Source: Anthonomus grandis grandis (lineage: Eukaryota; Arthropoda; Insecta; Coleoptera; Curculionidae). Taken from it: a stretch of DNA of 64,000 nt. Shown here piece after piece: positions 36,101 through 44,309 of the stretch. A model generated the notes under the pieces. The model saw only the letters and a list, made by a program, of their open reading frames with translations. It was not told where the DNA came from and ran no database searches. How positions within the stretch are numbered: the stretch's first letter is position 1; the number at the start of each line of letters is the position of its first letter. Position numbers and translations under genes: made by a program. The stretch lies in the NCBI RefSeq assembly GCF_022605725.1, contig NC_065550.1, forward strand, positions 9,796,001 to 9,860,000, read 5' to 3'.

Positions 36101-36840
36101 AATAATATCCTATTAGTCGTATTTTATCATCAAAAATATCAATAAATCACGTCTTTAAATCTGTTGTTGACCGCCATCTTATGGTAGAAGTTCATGGCCA
36201 TTTAATTTTGCTCAAATCAGGTTTATATGAGTTTTACATTATTAATTAATTTTTACCGATAATTATTACCGTTTTATGATCTAATCTATTTGATTTTTTA
36301 TAATGTCGCGCATAATATTTGGTTTATTTTCCAATATTCTAAATTTAAACATAAATTTAATTAATCAGCTTTTTCAATGACTTACCCAGGTGTTTTAATT
36401 TCTTAATTTTTGTAAAACGTTACACATAAACACACAATTATAAAAACGGGATCAAAAACATATATATACTGTTACATATCAAATATGTAATGGTCAAAAT
36501 GAAACTGAAATTGTATTTGGTTTAAGCGATACTCTCTCACGAAACATCAGTAGCATACAAATTTCAAATATTTTGAAGTATTTTGCAAAAAATACCATAT
36601 CATACACTATCGGATTTATATGTTGACCCAAATAGTTTACGAGTTTGTTACAAATTTAATCATAATGTATTTTTACGAACTTTTTACAACCATATGCAAT
36701 GTAGAAAAGTGATTTCGATTAAGCCCTAATCGCGATTAAATTAAGTTTAAGCCTAAAATTACAAAGCTTACCTCTAAACTCCGAATTTTGTTAGTTTAGG
36801 ACTCAAAACTGAACTAACTTAACCTATAATTTTTTATTTA
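33190..36840. other. About 3.6 kb with no recognisable gene
   Basis: AT-rich throughout. AGTCACCCTGTATTTTT at about 35645 looks like the right end of a miniature element but I found no left partner. Frames at 33774-34010 and 35796-35987 are AT-driven and have no domain. Confidence 0.5.
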
Positions 36841-37406
36841 TACAGGGTGTTACAAAATTCGGTGCAAATATTTTAAAATCGTATTGCTGGAGTCAAAATA
36901 AGACTATTTTTCCTATAAACATGTGTTCTAAAATGCACCCTCCTGAGAGCCTGCGCAAACCGTTTAAAAAAATTGATTATTTAAAACATTAACTACAATT
37001 ATGCGACAAATTTTGAAAATCAATAGCACCCTCCAGTTACCCATCAAAATATCTAAAATCATCGTTCCATACATTTTTTCAATACAATTAATTTGATTTG
37101 AAAAAATAAAGCAGTCACGGGCCACTACGTTTTTTCCAATTTGATAGTTTGATCAGGATTTAGTCCAAAACGGTAAGTTGTATCGAAAAAATGCAAGAGA
37201 CAAAAATTTCAGATTTACTTAATGGTTAACTTGATGGTGTTGCTAGATTTTTAAATTTCTTATCGGAGACATAAGACAGGGTCATCCAAAGGGTAAGCCT
37301 TTCCTGAATCCTTCTTCAAATGAAAATAGTAGCCAAAAAACGGAGACTTTTTTTGACTCCAACTATGCGCTCTTAATACTTACACCGAATTTCATAACAC
37401 CCTGTA
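36841..37406. mobile_element. Miniature inverted-repeat element (566 bp)
   Basis: Begins TACAGGGTGTTACAAAATTC and ends with the near-inverse GAATTTCATAACACCCTGTA. The inverted repeat is about 60-75 bp and also includes GGAGTCAAAATAAGAC on the left against the inverse of GTCTCCGTTTTTTGGCT and AAAAAGTCTCCGTT-like sequence near 37340-37375. It is flanked by the TA target. There is no coding capacity. The terminus matches the CAGGGTG ends of the mariner elements at 8034 and 39147, so it was probably moved by a transposase of that group. Confidence 0.8.
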
Positions 37407-38559
37407 TTTTTGTGAAGCAGAGGCTTTCTCTGATTTTTAATAAGAAATTAATGTTGAAGACGAACGAGTATTTTGATACCCTAGATGTCCTTAATATTTT
37501 GGAAAGATTAGAAGAGGCTTTGGAATTTTTATTTTTTGATTTTAGAAATATTAAAAATGAAAATTAGAGTTAAAATTAAACTGCATTTTTATCCATTGCC
37601 TATTGTTTTCAAAACTATTTACGGTACTATTTAGGGTATAATTATCAGTCAAGGTATTCAAAATATCATTCTGCATGCTAGTCATCATCAGGTAGCTCAT
37701 AATTCAAAAATTTCTCTGGGTCGGTTGTTACTGTAAATTTTATAATTCCACACTCACCTATAATTATAATTCAATTTTACTATTTCAACTTTTCTTACCA
37801 TTTTAATTTTATTTTCAGTGCTTAATGTGGCTTTTAAGCACTCTTCTAAGCATATTCGTATTTTTTGAGAAATCTCATATACGACTAATAAAATTTGATA
37901 TTTGATTATTGCATTTTAGCTTTTGGACTAAGCAGAACTTTAAAAATTACCTTTTTTCATAAAACTAATAATAAAAAAGTTTTACATAAGTTGCCAACTT
38001 AAGTAAACACATTGTATTTGAAATGAAACAATAAGAAATGTAAACGACTGTATAAATTCAAACAGGATAGTAAAATTAAAAAATTAAAACTAAATTTATT
38101 GAAATGTATAAATTATTTTTAACGTATTTGTCAATTGGTGCTTCAGTTATTATTCCGTGAAGATTTAAAATATGGCACCACACGATTAGGTTTAGAGTAG
38201 AAGTATCAGGGGCAGTTCATCGAACACTAAAAAAAGAGGTAAAGGCATCAGAATGTGAATACAACTTCTTGTAGTGTTACTTACTTATTTTATATATTGA
38301 TTTTAAAATTCCCCTTACGCTCTGGTAAGTTACAAAATTTCCAATGTTGGCATACCTATATTTTTACTAAATTAAATTTTCTATAAGATCAAAGATCTTA
38401 GGTTCGATAAGATTTTCTATAGATTCTTATAGATAACTGATAATATTTTAGTATAGCTTTCCTGAAATTTGTATTTATCAATTTTGATGATTTCATTAAA
38501 AATGATAACAAGATATGCAGTTAAATTATATCATGCTAGAGTGATAATTTAAGGAGATA
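37407..38559. other. Stretch with no recognisable gene
   Basis: AT-rich, no open frame of note, no repeats identified. Confidence 0.5.
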
Positions 38560-38620
38560 ATAAACTTAGAGAAGGCCTATGTTCAGTAGTGGACAGTAAC
38601 GGCTACAAGATAAAGATGAT
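38560..38620 (+). repeat. Possible 3-prime tail of an RTE-type LINE
   Basis: GAGAAGGCCTATGTTCAGTAGTGGAC followed by ACGGCTACAAGATAAAGATGATG resembles the conserved end of insect LINEs in which the last codons read roughly EAYVQQW before an ATG-rich tail. Only the last 60 bases are present. Short, so the call is tentative. Confidence 0.35.
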
Positions 38621-38760
38621 GTAGTTAAATAAACTCCACTTCACTTCTTCTGTCTATTTACAAGTACAGTTACCAGTATTATTATAACATTGAAGTGAAT
38701 GAAGAAACTTATATACCAAAGTTAAAATTGTTACGTAAAGAAAAAATGTATATATTTAGG

Positions 38761-39146
38761 TTTGTTCACATTAATTGATAAGAAACTACTAATTTAGAGT
38801 AATAACTAAATCTGCGAACTTGCAATGCCTTTATTTTAAAATTTAACACGACGTTTTGGTTGGTGTGTATCTCCAACCGTTATAAGGTGTAAACTAACAA
38901 TATTTTGGATGTTGGCGATTCCCTGGAGCTGGTAATAGGTCGTACCGGAATCTGTTCCTTATGTATTTTGAGAAGTCCGTAGAAGTGTGGTTGTTTGCTG
39001 TGGTGTGGAGTGAGTTTGGTCCGCAGTGCATCCAAAATATGACCCTTTTTAGACATTCTTGTGAGAAACCTACACATACTGGCCAATACTTGCACTATAA
39101 CTCAAATAATCCAGCGTCAACAAAGGTGGGAATCATCAAGTCGCTA
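38761..39146 (-). pseudogene. Penelope-like element fragment (RT block joined to terminal repeat)
   Basis: On the minus strand, 39095-38880 encodes a piece of a Penelope-type reverse transcriptase: SKQPHFYGLLKIHKEQIPVR and then PITSSRESPT, the diagnostic fingers motif of this group. The frame then runs directly into the element terminus (38890-38761), skipping the catalytic palm. The terminus matches in inverse the plus-strand terminus at 42480-42620 (shared blocks GTTAGTTTACAC, GGTTGGAGATACACACCAACC, AAACGTCGT, GGCATTGCAAGTT). So the two Penelope-like ends face outwards on either side of the mariner compound. Confidence 0.7.
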
Positions 39147-39676
39147 TACAGGGTGTCCCGGTTCATGTGGGAAATCTCTCGGATTCAGGTAGAATATCGA
39201 AAAATAATACCGAACGTTCCTATAAAAAAATTCCTACAGGCCTTCTTTACGAAGATACAGCCTCCCAAAGGATGCTGCTGGAAATTAGTTTTTCATAAAT
39301 TACTTTTAAACTACCCGGTAGAATTTAATAAAAATTATATCTGATGAACACTATTAGGGACCTCTTAAAATGACATCTTTAAAATACATTTACCTTGTTT
39401 ACTTTCCCAGAGGCGGATTAGGTTGTACACTTTAATGCGTATATCTTTAACACCCTGTATGTTAAAAAAAATAATTGGATTCCCTGAACCCTAGGCTAAA
39501 AAAAAGGTACTCTTGTTCATTATCGATAAAATGAACCGTTTTGGAGAAAAAAAATAATAAACGAGCCAATGTTTTTTTTTTAATTTTTTTTAAATGAGAT
39601 AAGTACGCCATTTATTCAAAGACCAGAAAATGTCGATGTAAGTCATTTAATTTAAAAAAATACATGTTCCTAAAAA

Positions 39677-41300
39677 TACAGTGGTGTCCTAAAAAATTCT
39701 TTTACAAAGTATTTCTTATTTATTAACGTTTATTTCTTTTTTGTTATTCTTAAGATAAAAACTAAACATAAAAAAAACTAAAAAAATAATGTAAACCAAT
39801 TCTATTGTACCTGACTTATTTATCGGAATATTGCATTTTTGCATTTTTGAACGCATTAATGTTACAAACGTTGCTATACTCCAAATTTAGCAAATACCTA
39901 TCATTTAAACCTAATCTTTGTCAACATATTCATCCTTTATTTGATAATATTTTTTTTATTTTTGAATTTTTTGGTAACTTTTAAATTACGTCAAAATATG
40001 GAGTTTACTTTTATTGAGTATGCAGATATGCATCTTATGTATGGTCTGGCGTCTTGCAATGCATTGGAAGCAAAAAGATTGTACGAAGAAAGATTTCCCA
40101 ATCGCATTATTCGGGATCACAAAACATTTCAACGTGTTGATCAACGTCTAAGGGAAACTGGTAGGTTTCTGTTTTCCACTTAATGAGGTAATACTATTAA
40201 ATTTCCTTAATGCAATTTTAGGATGTTTTGAAAAAAAAAGAATAATGGTGGTCGGAGGAGAACAGCACGTACAGTGCAATTGGAAGAAAATATTTTAGAC
40301 GCTGTAGCTGACACTCCTACAACGAGTATTCGAAAATTAGCTGCTCAGCTTCATTCGTCCAAAACAATTGTACATATGGTACTTCAAGAACAACTATTGT
40401 ACCCATATCACTTACAAAAAGTGCATGAACTACTGCCCAGAGATTTTGCTCCTATAATACACTTCACAAACTGGCTGTTAGATCAGCAGCGAAATAACCC
40501 TAACTTTATCAGCACGATTCTTTTTACGGATGAAGCAGGGTTTACCAAAAATGGAATTGAAAACTTACATAACTCGCATGTATGGGCTGATGAAAATCCC
40601 CGTGATACTATTATTTCTCATCATCAACATCAATTCCAATCAATAAATATCTGGGCAGAAATTATTGGCAATTTTTTGATTGGGCCATTTCAACTGCCAC
40701 CACGTTTAAACGGAGCACTTTATTTGGAGTTCCTCCAGAACAATCTTCCAGATTTATTAGAAGATTTGCCCCTTGCAACCCGCCGAGATATGTATTTTAT
40801 GCATGATGGAGCCCCACCCCATTTTAGCCTTGCTGTAAGACACCACTTAAATAATACTTTTGAAAACCGTTGGATAGGTAGAGGGGACCTGTTGCTTGGC
40901 CTCCTCGGTCTCCCGATCTAACGCCATTAGATTTTTATCTATGGGGTCACCTCAAAACCTTGGTGTATTCCACCCCAGTCGATACTCGGGAAGAACTGCT
41001 CCAAAGAATAACATTTCATTGTGATAATATAAAAAACAATCTTGGGTTATTGGGGCGAGTGCAGCAGTCCTCGATTCGTCGTGCCCGCGAATCTGTTAGA
41101 GTTCACGGAGCCCACGTCGAACCTACTTATGAAGTTTTTAATAATTAATTGTTTATTGCTCGTATTGAAGAATTTAACTTTTGTTTACAGATTTGGTTTT
41201 TGGCATTTTTTTGTAAGTTGTTTTTTCTAATTTAAAACATACACTCATCATAGGTTTTTTTTTATTATTTTGTCAAATTATTTTTTAGGACACCACTGTA
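39677..41300 (+). mobile_element. Inner mariner-type element (1.6 kb) with short TIRs
   Basis: TACAGTGGTGTCCTAAAAAA at 39677 and its inverse TTTTTTAGGACACCACTGTA at 41300 give terminal inverted repeats of about 20 bp with the TA target included. This is the usual architecture for a small autonomous mariner. The transposase at 39998-41148 fills most of it. It sits at the symmetry centre of the larger palindrome 39147-41776. Confidence 0.8.
39998..41148 (+). pseudogene. Near-complete DUF4817-type mariner transposase, two breaks
   Basis: The best preserved member of the family in the window. The start ATG at 39998 opens with FIEYADMHLMYGLA, the DUF4817-like helix-turn-helix; the linker RVDQRLRETG follows. 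The second helix-turn-helix is LEENILDAVADTPTTSIRKL. The catalytic blocks are ILFTDEAGFTKNG (first Asp), FMHDGAPPHFSLAV (second Asp) and, after a frameshift near 40890, the region with LDFYLWGHLKTLVYSTP. The C-terminus is RARESVRVHGAHVEPTYEV. The first break (about 40160-40240) coincides with a GT...AG stretch of 61 bases (40161-40221) that could be a short intron, next to a nine-A run that leaves the phase one base off. The second is a one-base-type frameshift around 40885-40910. Both could be recent mutations or sequence errors. Confidence 0.8.
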
Positions 41301-41776
41301 TTTTAAGGAACATGTATTATTTTAAATTAAATGATTTACATCGAAATTTCTCTGTTCTTTAAATAACTAGCGTACTTATCTCATTGAAGAAAAAAAAAAA
41401 ACATTGGCTCGTTTATTATATTTTTCTCCAAAACGGTTCTTTTATCGATAATGAACAAGAGTACCTTTTTTTAGCCTAGGGTTTAAGGTATCCAAATTTA
41501 TTTTTTTTAGACTTTAACATACAGGGTGTTAAAAATATACGCATTAAAATGTACAACCTAGTCCGCCCCTGGTAAAGTAAACAAGGTAAATGTATTTTAA
41601 GGATGTCATTTTAAGAGGTCCCTAATAGTGTTCATCACCTAAAATTTTTATTAAATTCTACCGGGTATTGGTAAGGCCTGTAGGAATTTTTTTATAGGAA
41701 CGTTCGATATTATTTTTCGATGTTCTACCTGAATCCGAGAGATTTCCCACATCCATCCACACAGGGACACCCTGTA

Positions 41777-42620
41777 TAAAAGGGCGACCACAATTTGCAA
41801 TAACAGACGACCTTAAGATGGAGATAGAATATATCACCAAGGACCTTCAACAAAATGGGTACCCACCAAAATTGATCAAAACAACAATCATGAAAGTAGT
41901 GGTAACAAAAAAGAAGAAAACCACAAGATCCAGAGTAATCCTCAGAATTTTTAATGTTTAACAATTTCGTAAAACAGGGAAACCTCAGAAAAAATTAGGA
42001 GAATCGCTAGGAAGTTCAACATAGTAAAGTAAGTAACATAGTATAGTAAAACTGCCTTTAAGTCTAATAACCATACGAGGTTTAGTGTCGAAGACCAAAT
42101 CAGAAAGCCTAGTGGACACCAAAAACTGTATATATCATGTGAATGCGGGGACTCAGACTTTAGTGAAAGAAAACGACCCGTGGATGTTAAGAAAAAGGAG
42201 CACCAAAAGTGGACCCGAGCATGAAAAGTTTTGATCAGGAATTGCAGAACACGCTTGGTCTAACGGCCACAACATACATTAGGCACAAGCAAAAAATCTA
42301 TGTAAAGAACAGCACTGGAAAAAAAGAAAATTTCTTGAAGCAACGTACATCGCGCAAAATCAAGGAATTTTCAGCCAGCCCAGTGTTGAAATTTCCAACA
42401 TCTGGAAACCTATACTGTTAGGATTTTGCACGATATAATGCATTTCACGCATGACCAAAAGTTCCACATGACTACGCACATCATACAGCTGTTGTTAGTT
42501 TACACTTGATAGTGGTTGGAGATACACACCAACCGAAACGTCGTATTAAATTTAAAAATTTAATTTAAGGCATTGCAAGTTTGAACATTTAGTTATTACT
42601 GCTACCTTCAAAACTACTAA
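41777..42620 (+). pseudogene. Penelope-like element fragment (RT end, GIY-YIG endonuclease, terminus)
   Basis: Plus-strand pieces: LKMEIEYITKDLQQNGYPP with KLIKTTIMKV (about 41814-41895) is the thumb region that ends a Penelope-type reverse transcriptase. Then SCECGDSDFSERKRPVDVKK and KEHQKWT (about 42140-42215) corresponds to the GIY-YIG endonuclease, although the YIG residues themselves are mutated. The terminus 42480-42620 contains GGTTGGAGATACACACCAACC then GAAACGTCG, a hammerhead-like arrangement. Frameshifts and stops make it dead. The same terminal sequence occurs inverted at 38761-38890. Confidence 0.7.
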
Positions 42621-43082
42621 TTTCTAACTGTATCATCCATAAATTAATTTTATTACAATTTTCTAAATGGCCTGAATCACTAAGCAATTCGGTCGCCCCC
42701 GAGAAACTGAGAATATGTGGGCAAGGCTAATATTATTAGTTCTATCAATTTATTGTCACGACTAAATGTCCACACTTATCTGCATCAATCGTATCCAAAG
42801 TAGAACGAAAGAAGAAATATCGCTACTAGCTGTCGACTGTATAACTGGGCATCAAATTCTTCGAATTTGAAATCATTGGAATCATTATTTTTAATAGGGT
42901 CTTTACAAAAAATATTGCTACACTCTAGACGAGTTAATAATAAAGTTTTTCAAATGGCTCATTGTTTAAATATTAGACTAATTGAAACTCCTTATTAGCA
43001 ATTAAACTAAAGTATATTAGTAATATTTAGTGGTAATTACAGAAATAAATAAATGATCATATTGATCACATAACAAAAGTAT
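42621..43082. other. Stretch with no recognisable gene
   Basis: AT-rich between the Penelope-like terminus and the Copia LTR. No frame or repeat identified. Confidence 0.5.
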
Positions 43083-43163
43083 TGTTCAAACTCTGATTAC
43101 CAGTAATGAGGAAGCTACTACAGTACAGAAGCGTGAAAACTTACAGTCCCGAATATTAAATTA

Positions 43164-43432
43164 TGTAGGTTTTGTAGTCACCAGACGAGAGATCCTATAC
43201 TCTTAAACACCAAAATAATACACTCGTTAACGGGTAACAATACTTTATTGTACCAATCGTACAAGAAAACAGCTACATAGCTTAGACACGTGGAAGTCAA
43301 CGACTTTTACAACCAGTCTCTGTCACGACTCAGGTGCAACCTAATCCGCCATAATGGATCGAATACATCCTGACAATTGACAGCCTCCCCTCCACTCTCG
43401 GAGTGAGTGAGAGGGCGATACAAGTCCCCACA
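43164..43432 (-). repeat. Gypsy 3-prime LTR (269 bp)
   Basis: TGTAGGTTTTGTAGTCACCA to CAAGTCCCCACA on the plus strand. Compared with the other LTR it differs mainly at GTGGAAGTCAACGACTTTT against GTGAGAAAGAGATGTGACTTTT. Confidence 0.9.
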
Positions 43433-43445
43433 CACTCCCCTCCTA
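43433..43445 (-). other. Gypsy polypurine tract
   Basis: The minus strand reads AGGAGGGGAGTG directly before the 3-prime LTR, the expected primer for plus-strand DNA synthesis. Confidence 0.7.
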
Positions 43446-43522
43446 GTGTGAACGTTACAATTCAACAAAGTCACAAACATTATATAATATGCCAAGATTA
43501 ATAAAATTATGCATTAGCAACA

Positions 43523-44309
43523 TTAGAATAACACAAAGTTACAAACACTATAATATGCAAAAATTAAAATTATAATTAAAATTATGTATTTGAAAATCTC
43601 ACTTGCTTTACGAGCATAAGTTTTTAAAACCTTTTTAACCATTGGTACTGGCAAATCGCCAGGACCGTCCAAGTCGTGGGTTGCAGCCAAACTGGATGAG
43701 GTGACTGGCGAATTGCCAGCACCATTCAAGTCCTGGGTTCCAGCTAGACTCGAAGGGGTGGTTAAAGGAGGGTCGCTATCAAGTGTATCAGCTAACAAGT
43801 TTTCAGACATGAGATATGCCGGCTTAAGTAGCTCAACCGAGACGCTTTTCGTTTTCCCGTTGATATCGATATCAAACACCCTATCGGACGGTCTTTTAAC
43901 AACCTTGTAAGGTATAAGTTCGTTCGAGTGTCTTCGCAACAACATTGCGTAAGAAAATATGGGAGCATTCATATAAATTTTTAAAAACAAACGCGCGCCT
44001 CTTGTGGTTATGTGTGACTGGAACAGGCCTGACAAGTCGCATAAACTCACGGAACTCCTCAATGAATGTGCGAGGATCAGGAGTAAAATCCCCTTCAAGA
44101 AAGAATTCGCCAGGCATGCGAAGTGTTGTGCCAAACAAGAATTCGGCAGGCGATGCCTCGGTGTCAGCACGAACATGAGAGCGCAACCCTAAAAGAACCG
44201 TGGATAAGGTCCGCGTCCAATTCTTGTCATTGTGACACTTCAAAGCGGCTTTAAGGCAACGATGCCAACGCTCGATCATTCCGTTTGCCGCGGGGTGGTA
44301 AGCAGTCAT
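43523..44309 (-). pseudogene. pol: Gypsy pol 3-prime part: integrase catalytic end and C-terminal tail, frameshifted
   Basis: This continues the integrase after a frameshift at about 44306-44320. Frame 44309-43896 opens with MTAYHPAANGMIERWHRCLK, which holds the third catalytic acidic residue (Glu in NGMIERWH). It continues through LLGLRSHVRADTEASPAEFL, the usual conserved stretch before the C-terminal domain. A second frameshift lies near 43960-44000. The other frame (ending at 43523) then supplies RRHSNELIPYKVVKRPSDR, FDIDINGKTKSVSVELLKPA and a tail with two imperfect copies of a unit like SSLAATHDLDGPGD. The two breaks disable the integrase in this copy. They are described only; no repaired sequence is given. 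Confidence 0.8.

Larger units (their letters stand above)
39147..41776 (+). mobile_element. Palindromic compound mariner element (about 530-bp and 480-bp arms)
   Basis: Outer ends are TACAGGGTGTCCCGGTTCAT at 39147 and the inverse, ending GGACACCCTGTA, at 41776. The left arm (39147-39676) and right arm (41301-41776) are mirror images almost up to the inner element. Each arm contains a miniature unit bounded by its own ACAGGGTG/CACCCTGT ends (39147-39459 and, inverted, 41520-41776). At the centre sits a second mariner with a different terminus (39677-41300). The whole is inserted into or beside Penelope-like DNA. Either a mariner jumped into the middle of a foldback element, or the arms were acquired by an ancestral mariner that then spread as a unit. 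Confidence 0.8.

Noticed and set aside
38961..39344. 127-codon plus-strand frame
   Set aside because: Runs antisense through the Penelope-like RT fragment and into the mariner terminal repeat; no domain.
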